DNA of 6,292 nucleotides from Planctomycetota bacterium (GCA_021795535.1 JAJYPG010000083.1:1-6292); one strand, 5' to 3'. Positions 1 through 6,118 are shown, counted from the first letter of the stretch. A program made the numbers and translations. The notes: generated by a model not told the origin, from the letters alone.

Positions 1-2292
1 GGCGGGTCCGCACACTATCGGGTCGCCAATGCGCAGTGTTCCGTTCTGAGCCATAATGCGGGCCACAACGCCGCGCAGGGGATCCATGAACGATTCAATA
101 ACCGAACCGCGGGCCAGCAGACTTGGCGAGGCTTTAAGCTCGCGCAACTGGGCAATATAGTCCAGATATTCAATAAGTTCCTTCACGCCCAGTCCGGTCA
201 TGGCACTCGTGCGCACCACTTCGGTATCGCCACCCCATTCGGTCGGATTAAGGCCCTGTTCGGCAAGCTGTCCGAGAACCTTGTTGGCGTTGGCCTCGGG
301 TTTGTCAATTTTGTTTAGCGCCACGACGATCGGGACTCCGGCGGCCTTGGCGTGGTTGATTGATTCAATGGTCTGCGGCATCACACCGTCGTCCGCAGCG
401 ACGACCAGCACCACCACATCGGTCAGGTTTGCCCCGCGGGCACGCATGGCGGTGAACGCCTGGTGGCCGGGGGTGTCCAGGAAGGTGACACGTTTGGTTT
501 TACCATCGGAACCTGTCACGGTAATGGTATAAGCGCCAATATGCTGGGTGATTCCGCCAGCCTCGCCCGCGGCCACCTGTGTGGAGCGAATTTTGTCCAG
601 CAGGCTGGTTTTTCCATGGTCCACATGACCAAGCACGGTAACAATCGCGGAACGCTGCACTTTTTCGGCACCTTCCGCTTTTTCACGGTATTGCCGTTCC
701 AGCGCGGCATAAAGTGATTCCTTCTTCTTAATCACCAGTTCAATGCCAAAATCTATCGCCAGCATCTGGGCGGTATCGGCATCCACCGTCTGGTTGACCG
801 TGATCATGGCACCCTGGGCCATAAGCTTTTTCAGCAATTCACCTGATTTTACGCCCATGGCTTCGGAAAGCTGACGGACAGTAAGTGGTGGAATGATTTC
901 AACAACGGATGGCCTCGCTGTGGGCGAATGAGCCTGCGCCGCCCGCGCCTGGGATTTATTCAACTGTCGGCGGCGGCTGCGCAACATGCCGCCGGTGGCC
1001 GATGCCAGTCGCTCCGCCCGGTCCAGCAGATCCGCCTCGCGCCATTCGCGAATAAGGTCTATGCCGGCATCTCCCGTGCGACCGGTATTGCGTCGGCTGG
1101 CTTTGCTTTTGGCTTTGGCGGCGGCTTCCTCTTCGTCAACGTAAGAGCCACCGGTTCTGCCTTTACCCCTATAGCCGCTGCCGGATGTGGGAATGGGTAA
1201 ACCGCCGCGTCCCATGGCCGGACCACCACCGATGGATGGCGATTGGGCCGGTCGTGGTCGCGCCCGCGGTGCCGCCACGTTGTCCGGGGCTTCCACGCGA
1301 ACAACTTTGGGGCCTTGAAGCTGCGCTGGTGCGGGTACATTGCGATGTCCCGCTGGCGAAACAACGGGCCGTTGCACAACATTGGGAATACCGCGCGCCA
1401 CAATGGGAGTGGTGGGTCGCACCGGTTTAACCGGTACCTCCATAACAGGTTTGGCATCCGAATCGCCGGTGGATTTTCCACCGGAGTGCGCGGGTGTTGC
1501 TGAATCGTGGGTGGCCGCCGCATGTCCGGCATGGCCATGGTCGCCATGAGCACTATGAGTTTTATGCGTATCGTGTTTATCCGCCTTGGGCGCTGTACGC
1601 ACCGGATGAGCCGGCACCTCTACGGCCGGGGTGGTATGCACGGGCATTTCCGCTGTTGGCGATTCCGAGGCGGTGGCGTGGGTTTCCAAGGCGGTCGTGT
1701 GACTTTCCTCATCATGAACATTTACGCCTTGGTCGGAATCGGGGGATTCGGATGATGGTAATTCTGATTGGTCCGTCGATGCGCCATCCGCTTCGGCGGC
1801 ATCAGTCTCATGAGACTCAGAAGTCTTTTCGGACTTGGATTGGCGACCCCGACGGCGGCGTGGCAATGGTGACGATGCAGCTTGATCCGTTTCCACAGAT
1901 TCTTGAGATTCCCGAGTATCAGACGATTCGCCAACTTTTTCGGCCTGGGTTGGATCCTCTTCGGTCATAGTGGCTGTGTTGTCATCGCCTTCATCGTGGC
2001 TTTGTGACTCGGCGCTGTGCGCACCGGAGCGACTTTTCTGAGCGGTTCTCTTTTTAGCTTTCTCAACGTCAACATGAGCGGCTTTTTCCACTGCGGTCTT
2101 CAGAGACCCTTCGCTGAACCATTCGCGGATCGTCTGCGCCAAGCCCACACTCACGGAGCTGCGATAGTCCTTAATGCCCGGAATTTCCTCGGCCTGACAT
2201 TTATCGACAATGGTTTTGCTTTCAACACCCAGCTCTTTAGCCAGTTGGTGTATTTTGGTCGTGCTTTTGGTCGTGCTCTTGGTCGTGCTCAA
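1..2292 (-). CDS. infB: Translation initiation factor IF-2, N-terminal 764 codons (3' end outside window)
   Basis: GTPase that delivers initiator fMet-tRNA to the 30S subunit and promotes 50S joining in the cytoplasm. I read the frame codon by codon from 2292 to 1 and found no stop or frameshift. Residues about 13-62 form a first IF2_N-type domain ([10 protein letters not shown] onward). Residues 63-460 are a low-complexity linker rich in Glu, Ser, Ala, Pro and His. A second IF2_N-like domain spans about 468-522. The G domain starts near 548 and has G1 GHVDHGKT (555-562), the G2 segment GEAGGITQH (576-584), G3 DTPGH (606-610), G4 NKID (660-663) and a G5-type SA (696-697). Domain II begins near 728 and is cut at 764, so the rest of domain II and domains III and IV are missing. 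The start is TTG at 2292, chosen because GGAG lies 6 nt upstream. It is downstream of nusA in the same direction. Confidence 0.97.
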   Translation of the reverse strand, partial: MSTTKSTTKSTTKIHQLAKELGVESKTIVDKCQAEEIPGIKDYRSSVSVGLAQTIREWFSEGSLKTAVEKAAHVDVEKAKKRTAQKSRSGAHSAESQSHDEGDDNTATMTEEDPTQAEKVGESSDTRESQESVETDQAASSPLPRRRRGRQSKSEKTSESHETDAAEADGASTDQSELPSSESPDSDQGVNVHDEESHTTALETHATASESPTAEMPVHTTPAVEVPAHPVRTAPKADKHDTHKTHSAHGDHGHAGHAAATHDSATPAHSGGKSTGDSDAKPVMEVPVKPVRPTTPIVARGIPNVVQRPVVSPAGHRNVPAPAQLQGPKVVRVEAPDNVAAPRARPRPAQSPSIGGGPAMGRGGLPIPTSGSGYRGKGRTGGSYVDEEEAAAKAKSKASRRNTGRTGDAGIDLIREWREADLLDRAERLASATGGMLRSRRRQLNKSQARAAQAHSPTARPSVVEIIPPLTVRQLSEAMGVKSGELLKKLMAQGAMITVNQTVDADTAQMLAIDFGIELVIKKKESLYAALERQYREKAEGAEKVQRSAIVTVLGHVDHGKTSLLDKIRSTQVAAGEAGGITQHIGAYTITVTGSDGKTKRVTFLDTPGHQAFTAMRARGANLTDVVVLVVAADDGVMPQTIESINHAKAAGVPIVVALNKIDKPEANANKVLGQLAEQGLNPTEWGGDTEVVRTSAMTGLGVKELIEYLDYIAQLRELKASPSLLARGSVIESFMDPLRGVVARIMAQNGTLRIGDPIVCGPA
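2257..2292 (-). repeat. Three tandem 12-bp repeats at the 5' end of infB
   Basis: The plus-strand unit GGTCGTGCTYTT occurs three times in a row (2257-2268, 2269-2280, 2281-2292); the last copy ends in AA instead of TT. On the coding strand it encodes a threefold STTK-like motif at the very N-terminus of IF-2 (residues 1-13), ahead of the folded IF2_N domain. The 12-bp unit keeps frame, so copy-number change by slippage would be tolerated. Confidence 0.85.
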
Positions 2293-2298
2293 TGAACG

Positions 2299-2302
2299 CT
2301 CC
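2299..2302 (-). promoter_or_regulatory. Shine-Dalgarno GGAG deciding the TTG start of infB
   Basis: On the minus strand GGAG is followed by a 6-nt spacer and then TTG at 2292-2290. Upstream in the same frame are another TTG (2304-2302) and a GTG before an in-frame TAA, but neither has a comparable purine-rich site at good spacing. The first strongly IF2_N-like residues begin about 12 codons after the chosen TTG. Confidence 0.6.
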
Positions 2303-2371
2303 AACGAAAGAGGGCCGTGCCACACCGTTTAGTTAGTCGGCTTGGTCAGGGCACCCCGTATCATGTCAGTC

Positions 2372-2417
2372 TCCAGCGGTGTCCCCGCACGCGCAGGTAC
2401 GGCAGTTTGCCGCTGGA
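2372..2417 (-). other. Hairpin in the nusA-infB junction
   Basis: TCCAGCGG (2372-2379) pairs perfectly with CCGCTGGA (2410-2417), an 8-bp stem enclosing 30 nt. On the minus strand a smaller GC-rich hairpin with one G-U pair can form inside it, around CCTGC and GCGGG. If nusA and infB share a transcript, this lies about 80 nt upstream of the infB start. No T-run follows, so it does not look like an intrinsic terminator. Confidence 0.45.
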
Positions 2418-2432
2418 AACCATGGTCAGCCC

Positions 2433-2481
2433 CGATCCGGTATATCGTCACGATATCCTCTAAGGATACCCTGTCGGATCG
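2433..2481 (-). other. Multi-branched inverted-repeat element in the nusA-infB junction
   Basis: CGATCCG (2433-2439) and CGGATCG (2475-2481) form a 7-bp outer stem. Inside, GTAT/ATAC can continue the helix, closing over two small hairpins with triloops: CCT-TAG-AGG, and ATCG-TGA-CGAT. An alternative 6-bp hairpin, TATCCT-TAG-AGGATA, shares bases with the second small hairpin, so the two are mutually exclusive. Four nested or adjacent complementary segments in 49 nt is more than I would expect from a plain spacer. It may be an RNA structure in the nusA-infB transcript (inference). Confidence 0.45.
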
Positions 2482-2567
2482 CAAAGTTTCGCGGCGGAAA
2501 GCCACGAACAAGGCCACTAATCTCTCTTTCCCATCCACCAGCGATTCAGGCCCCGCAACGCGGCGGT

Positions 2568-3896
2568 CTAGACCACCGGATTATCAGTCTGGTTAGCCGG
2601 GTTGGCGGCTGGTTCCGCTTCCGCGGCATGGGGTTCTTCTTCACTACCGTCGGCCGGTGCTTCACCTGCGGGACCAGCCAGAGCCATGGCTGTGGCGGCG
2701 GCTTCGGCACGGGCGGCTTGTGCCTCGGCGGATTTGCGCACCACATCCTCTTCGGCAATTTTTACAGCCGCAACGCGCGCTGTGCCCAGCACATTGGCGG
2801 CGAGCTCCGGCGTAATTTCCAGTTCCTTCACCAGCGGTTCAACACCAACCTCTTCCATGTCCAGCAGATTAATAATGCCCAGCGCCACCAGACGGTCCAC
2901 AAATTTGTCATCCACGCCTTCAATGGTTTTCATGATCTTTTCCAGATCATCCAGCCCCTTGCTGTATTCAGATGGCGTGAGAATATCAATATCCCAGCCG
3001 GTCAGGCGAGCGGCCAGCCGCACATTCTGTCCGCGTTTGCCAATGGCCAGGGAAAGCTTATCCTCATTTACGACAACGGTAGCGCGGTTGAGTTCAAAAT
3101 TCAGCGCGATTTCAATAATTTCCGCAGGTTTGAGTGAATTGGTTATCAGCACCTGGCTGGATTCATTCCAGCGCACAATGTCAATTTTTTCGCCGCCGAG
3201 TTCATCCACAATATTCTTAATGCGGCTGCCCCGTACGCCCACGCACGCGCCAACGCAATCAACCTTAGTGTCAATGGATGAAACGGCGATTTTGGTGCGG
3301 TAGCCGGCCTCGCGGGCAAGGGCGCGAATTTCAATGATTTTTTCCTGCACTTCAGGAACTTCCAGTTCAAACAGACGCTTGATGAAGTCCGGATGCGAAC
3401 GCGATAGAATAATTTTTACCTGACTGCCCACATCGCGGACTTCCAGCACCAGACAGCGGATACGTTCGCCGGGCTTGTGCGATTCGCCAGGAATTTGTTC
3501 ACTGCGCGGCATAAAGCCTTCGCAGCGGCCCAGGCTCACGGATAAAATATTTCCTTCCGCACGAGCGACGGTGCCGGTGATGATCTGATTTTTGCGTTCG
3601 GAAAATTCCTCGTAAATGCTGCCGCGTTCATCCTCGCGGATTTTCTGTATCAGTACCTGTTTGGCGGTTTGTGCCGCAATGCGTCCGAATTCCTTATAGT
3701 CAATAAGCGTGCCGTTTTTCCGTACTTCAATATCGCCGGTCATGCGGTCAATGGCGCAAAGCACATCGTCGGCTTCACCGTAAAATTTCCGGGCGGCGGA
3801 AAGCAACGAAGTTTCAATATCGACAAAGATGGAATCTTTTTCAATGTTTTTATCGCGCGCGATGGAATCCACAATGCGGAGCAAATCCTGGTTCAT
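2568..3896 (-). CDS. nusA: Transcription termination/antitermination factor NusA
   Basis: RNA polymerase-binding factor that modulates pausing, intrinsic termination and antitermination. The 442-residue product is complete and of normal length for a NusA with a short C-terminal region. The RNAP-binding N-terminal domain covers about 1-103, followed by an S1 domain (about 104-170). KH1 includes VGACVGVRGSRI (215-226) and KH2 includes AIGKRGQNVRLAARLTG (284-300), both with the expected GxxG loop. A helical helix-hairpin-helix-like segment lies at about 315-380. The last 50 residues are an Ala/Glu-rich acidic tail ending in NPVV. In KH1 a Cys (214) replaces the usual Pro of the DPVGACVG motif. 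The ATG at 3896 is well fixed: an in-frame TAG lies five codons upstream with no other start between. The Shine-Dalgarno is weak (AGAGG with a 12-nt spacer). infB follows after 275 nt; rimP, often upstream of nusA, is absent. Confidence 0.98.
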   Translation of the reverse strand: MNQDLLRIVDSIARDKNIEKDSIFVDIETSLLSAARKFYGEADDVLCAIDRMTGDIEVRKNGTLIDYKEFGRIAAQTAKQVLIQKIREDERGSIYEEFSERKNQIITGTVARAEGNILSVSLGRCEGFMPRSEQIPGESHKPGERIRCLVLEVRDVGSQVKIILSRSHPDFIKRLFELEVPEVQEKIIEIRALAREAGYRTKIAVSSIDTKVDCVGACVGVRGSRIKNIVDELGGEKIDIVRWNESSQVLITNSLKPAEIIEIALNFELNRATVVVNEDKLSLAIGKRGQNVRLAARLTGWDIDILTPSEYSKGLDDLEKIMKTIEGVDDKFVDRLVALGIINLLDMEEVGVEPLVKELEITPELAANVLGTARVAAVKIAEEDVVRKSAEAQAARAEAAATAMALAGPAGEAPADGSEEEPHAAEAEPAANPANQTDNPVV

Positions 3897-3934
3897 GTTC
3901 GTTTCATGCCTCTAATGTTGTATGCCGGCTCCAT

Positions 3935-3963
3935 GCCGGAATTCATAATATCCGGGGCTTTTT
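3935..3963 (+). terminator. Possible plus-strand terminator-like hairpin facing away from nusA
   Basis: GCCGGA (3935-3940) can pair with TCCGGGGC (3951-3958) leaving a two-G bulge, and TTTTT follows directly at 3959-3963. It has the shape of a weak intrinsic terminator for rightward transcription, but no plus-strand gene enters it. It could stop antisense transcripts from nusA, or be only part of the structured nusA leader on the other strand. Confidence 0.25.
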
Positions 3964-3973
3964 CATGCCCCCC

Positions 3974-3991
3974 GGCGGCGCACGAGCCGCC
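3974..3991 (-). other. GC-rich hairpin in the nusA leader
   Basis: GGCGGC (3974-3979) and GCCGCC (3986-3991) form a perfect 6-bp stem with a 6-nt loop, about 78 nt upstream of the nusA ATG. An adjacent stem, CCGGGG (3952-3957) with CCCCGG (3970-3975), overlaps it by two bases, so the two compete. No T-run follows on the minus strand, which argues against a terminator. Confidence 0.35.
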
Positions 3992-4085
3992 AAAGTTTTG
4001 CCCGCCACGGTTGTACGGACCGGTTGATTTTTCATTTTTCGCCCGCGGAATGATGCGAACAAAAACCAATGAAAATCAGACCCGA

Positions 4086-4331
4086 ACCTGGCTCTAAAAG
4101 CCTGGTACAAAGTCAACCCTGGCCAAACAGCCTAAGGCTGCGGACGACGACCCCGGGGGCAACGCCAGCCAGGGTGAAAACAGCGCCACACCATACCTGG
4201 TGTGACTCATAACAAGGGGGAAATAAAACCCTCGTGATGACACACCGCGTGGTGCGCCTGCGGGACAACGGGGTGTCCCGCCCGTCTGGAGGACGGCAAT
4301 GGAGGCGTGAGTCTGTAAGACTTATGCCTCC
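4086..4331. ncRNA. Dense block of consecutive hairpins upstream of nusA: candidate structured RNA, strand undecided
   Basis: In 246 bp I find, in order: an imperfect stem at 4086-4106; ACCCTGGC/GCCAGGGT (4116-4123 with 4168-4175), enclosing AGCC/GGCT; CACACCA/TGGTGTG (4187-4193 with 4198-4204); a longer interrupted stem from 4199 to 4246; CACC/GGTG (4243-4254); GCGGGACA/TGTCCCGC (4260-4267 with 4274-4281); CCGTC/GACGG (4282-4286 with 4292-4296); and a 14-bp stem (4301-4314 with 4318-4331). The last stem needs two G-U pairs on the plus strand and two A-C mismatches on the minus strand, favouring plus. The 4199-4246 stem gains a G-U pair only on the minus strand, favouring minus. It could be the nusA 5' leader or a separate rightward RNA. 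I see no hallmark of RNase P RNA, tmRNA, 6S RNA, SRP RNA or a common riboswitch, and no convincing coding frame. Confidence 0.4.
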
Positions 4332-4424
4332 GCATAGCTCTGCTCATTTTTTCGCAAAAGCCGCACGTCGAACTCCCAAAGGGACGCCAAGGGATGAGGC
4401 AACACCCATCCCGATTGAAATAGC

Positions 4425-4452
4425 ATTATAACCAGTTGCGAATGAACCACAA
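4425..4452 (-). promoter_or_regulatory. Candidate leftward promoter for nusA-infB
   Basis: On the minus strand a perfect TATAAT (4430-4425) is preceded, 16 nt upstream, by TTGTGG (4452-4447), a 3 of 6 match to the -35 consensus. A start near 4418 would give a nusA leader of about 520 nt that includes the whole inverted-repeat block. The perfect -10 is the main support; one such match can arise by chance in AT-rich DNA. Confidence 0.35.
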
Positions 4453-4540
4453 ACCTGGCATATTTATATTTACGAAATTCTTGACGATGATATTTATCAA
4501 GCGATATTTGACTGCGGTTTCCGCGGCCAAAATCGAGCCT

Positions 4541-4561
4541 TTGCGGGGAATCGTCCCGCAA
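4541..4561. other. Perfect 7-bp hairpin
   Basis: TTGCGGG (4541-4547) pairs with CCCGCAA (4555-4561) around a 7-nt loop; on the plus strand a G-U pair would lengthen it by one. A T-run begins 22 nt downstream, which is too distant for a typical intrinsic terminator. A smaller GCGG-TTT-CCGC hairpin lies just upstream, near 4514-4524. Confidence 0.4.
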
Positions 4562-4631
4562 CCGCGATAAGAGTGCGTTTACATTTTTTTGTCCTGCGGG
4601 CAAAGGAGAGGGCGGAACCCTTCGTTTCAAA

Positions 4632-4675
4632 CATGTCGCCGGTCGAAGACCGCCGAATGCTCTCGCTCCGACATG
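4632..4675. other. Nested inverted repeat
   Basis: CATGTCG (4632-4638) pairs with CGACATG (4669-4675), a perfect 7-bp outer stem. Inside it CGGTC-GAA-GACCG (4640-4652) makes a 5-bp stem with a triloop. A competing stem, CTCGC (4662-4666) with GCGAG (4684-4688), would break the outer helix. No gene overlaps it; its role is unknown. Confidence 0.4.
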
Positions 4676-4810
4676 CCGTGGCGGCGAGTTGAGGGCGTGC
4701 GGCTGGGCGGACAGGTTATAGCGTGGATATACTATGTAAAAGTGGGAAGTAATTACAATTAACGCTGGTCACAGATGAATATAGCTTTTTTGGTTTGTCA
4801 ACGGTTACGT

Positions 4811-4840
4811 TTGATGAAACCTTAACGGCGAGCCGATAAT
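4811..4840 (+). promoter_or_regulatory. Candidate rightward promoter for the LOG gene
   Basis: TTGATG (4811-4816; first four bases match TTGACA) is followed after 18 nt by GATAAT (4835-4840; five of six match TATAAT). Transcription would begin near 4847, giving a leader of about 120 nt to the ATG at 4966. It competes as an explanation with the extended -10 at 4902-4910. Confidence 0.35.
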
Positions 4841-4863
4841 ATTCCTGCCGAAGGTCCTCTCGC

Positions 4864-4899
4864 AAGCGATGGCGAAAGCATCCATAAGCGATGGGGAAA
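4864..4899 (+). repeat. Two direct repeats AAGCGATGGnGAAA spaced 22 bp
   Basis: AAGCGATGGCGAAA (4864-4877) and AAGCGATGGGGAAA (4886-4899) differ at one base and are offset by 22 bp, about two helical turns, so both copies would face the same side of the DNA. They end just before an extended -10-like sequence. The arrangement resembles a tandem operator or activator site for the LOG gene (inference). Confidence 0.5.
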
Positions 4900-4901
4900 T
4901 G

Positions 4902-4910
4902 TGATAAAAT
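4902..4910 (+). promoter_or_regulatory. Extended -10-like element (TG-A-TAAAAT)
   Basis: TGATAAAAT matches the extended -10 pattern TGnTATAAT at all but one base. No good -35 is present 17 nt upstream; instead the position is occupied by the second 14-bp direct repeat, as would fit an activator-dependent promoter. A start near 4917 would exclude the ATG at 4891 and support translation from 4966. Confidence 0.3.
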
Positions 4911-4965
4911 ACCGTTTTTCGGGCGAAAAATCCGAAAATCGAACAGATTAGGATTGCAGCGGAAA

Positions 4966-5991
4966 ATGCGGATGAATGCAGCGGAAACGACGTTATTGAC
5001 GCAATGTCAGCAGATTATTGCCGATTCAGGCGAAATAGATGATCCGGAACTGGCGGCGGAAGTTCTTTACGCGGCGCTTCGCTTGGTGAAAGACAGCCCT
5101 GGCCGCGCTGATAACAAGCTGGTGCTCCGGACACTTAAAGAACTGCGATATGGTTTCAAGGTGTTTCGTCCCTATCAGGGCCAGCGAAAAGTAAGCATAT
5201 TTGGTTCTGCTCGCACACCCACAACAGACCCGGATTACGAACTGGCTGCGGAATTTGGTCGACGGATATCTGGTGCGGGGTACATGGTTATAACCGGTGC
5301 GGGCGGCGGAATTATGGAGGCGGGGCATCAAGGGGCCGGGCAGGCAAATTCTTTTGGGATTGCCATCAAACTGCCTTTTGAACAGGCCACGAATTCAATC
5401 ATCGCCGGAGATGAAAAACTCGCGCATTTCCGCTACTTTTTTTCGCGAAAACTGATGCTTCTGAAGGAAACCCACGCGGTGGCGCTGTTTCCCGGCGGCT
5501 TTGGCACCCACGATGAAGCCTTTGAAGTGTTGACACTGATCTCCACTGGCCGGGCGGACCCGATGCCCATTGTTCTTCTGGAACATCCGGGCGGCAATTA
5601 CTGGCGGCGATGGGAAAATTTTATACGCGAAAGCCTTCTGGGCAATGGATTTATTTCGCCAGAGGATATGACCCTGTGGACCATCACCACGGATGCGGAC
5701 GAAGCGGCGAGACATATCGCGAAGTTCTACAGCAATTACCATTCCATGCGTTACCACCATGATGATCTGATTCTGCGGCTGGCACAGGCCCCCAGCCCGG
5801 AAAAGTTTCGTGCCATTCAGAAGGATTTTGCCGATTTGCTTCGTCCCGGCGGAGAATTTCGTCTGGCCGGTGCGGAGGCCGAACCATCCCCGGCTCCGCT
5901 GCCGGAATACGTCCGATTGGTATTTCAGTTTAATCGGCGAGTGCCAGGGAAGCTGCGTCAACTGCTGGACCGGCTTAATGACAATGAATAG
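4966..5991 (+). CDS. LOG-family Rossmann-fold protein (TIGR00730-like; nucleotide 5'-monophosphate phosphoribohydrolase type)
   Basis: LOG enzymes hydrolyse the N-glycosidic bond of nucleoside 5'-monophosphates, giving a free base and ribose 5-phosphate; in plants this activates cytokinins, while many bacterial members act more widely on nucleotides. Older annotations call them lysine decarboxylases. Counting from the 4966 ATG (341 residues), an all-helical N-terminal segment of about 70 residues precedes the core. FGSAR (79-83) opens the Rossmann fold, GAGGGIMEA (111-119) is the glycine-rich loop, and Arg161-Lys162 matches the conserved R-K pair. PGGFGTHDE (176-184) is the PGGxGTxxE signature with the catalytic Glu184. 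A C-terminal extension (about 245-341) includes NYHSMRY and a Pro-rich linker. The frame is open from an ATG at 4891, but those 25 extra basic residues are not family-like, lack a Shine-Dalgarno and overlap promoter-like DNA. The 4966 start also has only a distant AGGA, so the exact start is uncertain. Substrate cannot be assigned. Confidence 0.9.
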   Translation: MRMNAAETTLLTQCQQIIADSGEIDDPELAAEVLYAALRLVKDSPGRADNKLVLRTLKELRYGFKVFRPYQGQRKVSIFGSARTPTTDPDYELAAEFGRRISGAGYMVITGAGGGIMEAGHQGAGQANSFGIAIKLPFEQATNSIIAGDEKLAHFRYFFSRKLMLLKETHAVALFPGGFGTHDEAFEVLTLISTGRADPMPIVLLEHPGGNYWRRWENFIRESLLGNGFISPEDMTLWTITTDADEAARHIAKFYSNYHSMRYHHDDLILRLAQAPSPEKFRAIQKDFADLLRPGGEFRLAGAEAEPSPAPLPEYVRLVFQFNRRVPGKLRQLLDRLNDNE

Positions 5992-6062
5992 ACATGCGCC
6001 GCCACGATTCCGACAACAAACATTGATTCATATATTTAATTAAGATATAAACATAAGTAACC

Positions 6063-6107
6063 AAAGCGGCTTCCCAATCCCCGAACAAGCAGGGCCGGGG
6101 CCGCTTT
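6063..6107 (+). terminator. Terminator-like hairpin after the LOG gene
   Basis: AAAGCGGC (6063-6070) pairs perfectly with GCCGCTTT (6100-6107), and CCC/GGG can extend the helix inwards past two unpaired T. It lies 71 nt after the LOG stop. Three T end the stem, then ATATCATT, so the U-tract is short. Because the A/T-ended stem is symmetric it could also serve the convergent minus-strand gene. Confidence 0.6.
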
Positions 6108-6118
6108 ATATCATTGCC

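Larger units (their letters stand above)
4432..4810. other. Non-coding middle of the nusA-LOG intergenic region
   Basis: I see no convincing gene here. The open frames that cross it lack a ribosome binding site and have no recognisable domain. It contains an AT-rich stretch (4458-4510) with several ATATTT repeats; a weak rightward promoter-like pair, TTGACG (4481-4486) and GATATT (4503-4508) with a 16-nt spacer; a hairpin at 4541-4561; a run of seven T (4584-4590) too far from that hairpin to be a classical terminator; and a hairpin at 4632-4675. Confidence 0.5.

Noticed and set aside
2376..2404. Sequence resembling a single type I-E CRISPR repeat (GTGTCCCCGCACGCGCAGG)
   Set aside because: Only one imperfect copy, no second repeat or spacer spacing, and no cas gene in the window. 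It is the loop of the 2372-2417 hairpin.
2329..2538. Minus-strand open frame of 69 codons with a GTG start in the nusA-infB junction
   Set aside because: It lacks a well-spaced ribosome binding site, uses many rarer codons (AGA, AGG, TTA), resembles neither YlxR nor an L7Ae-type protein, and runs through the inverted-repeat elements. A small real gene is not excluded.
2379..3303. Long plus-strand open frames antisense to nusA, and similar ones over the infB linker (about 928-1970)
   Set aside because: They are mirror frames of strongly conserved minus-strand genes. Their products are low-complexity (Ser/Ala-rich or Arg/His/Trp-rich) with no domain.
3892..3907. Four-codon minus-strand mini-ORF (ATG AAA CGA ACA TGA) overlapping the nusA start
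   Set aside because: The only purine-rich site is 1 nt from its ATG, too close to act, so there is no evidence of translational coupling.
4081..4352. RNase P RNA, tmRNA, 6S RNA, SRP RNA, 5S rRNA or group I/II intron
   Set aside because: The defining conserved words are missing on both strands: GAGGAAAGUCC for RNase P, the alanine-tRNA-like ends of tmRNA, the SRP GGAAGCAGC-type core, and intron domain V. Only general features such as GGCAACGCC recall RNase P.
4084..4460. AACCTGGC at 4084-4091 and again at 4453-4460, considered as target-site duplication of a small mobile element around the hairpin block
   Set aside because: No terminal inverted repeats are found just inside the two copies, and similar CCTGG words occur several times nearby by composition.
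4322..4630. Minus-strand open frame of 102 codons in the nusA upstream region
   Set aside because: It starts at a TTG without a Shine-Dalgarno, has no recognisable domain, and crosses the promoter-like TATAAT and several hairpins. The plus-strand frame at 4234-4431 is rejected on the same grounds.
4796..4801. Perfect TTGACA on the minus strand (-35-like)
   Set aside because: The best -10-like match (TATATT) is only 12 nt away, and at 16-18 nt the hexamers are poor.
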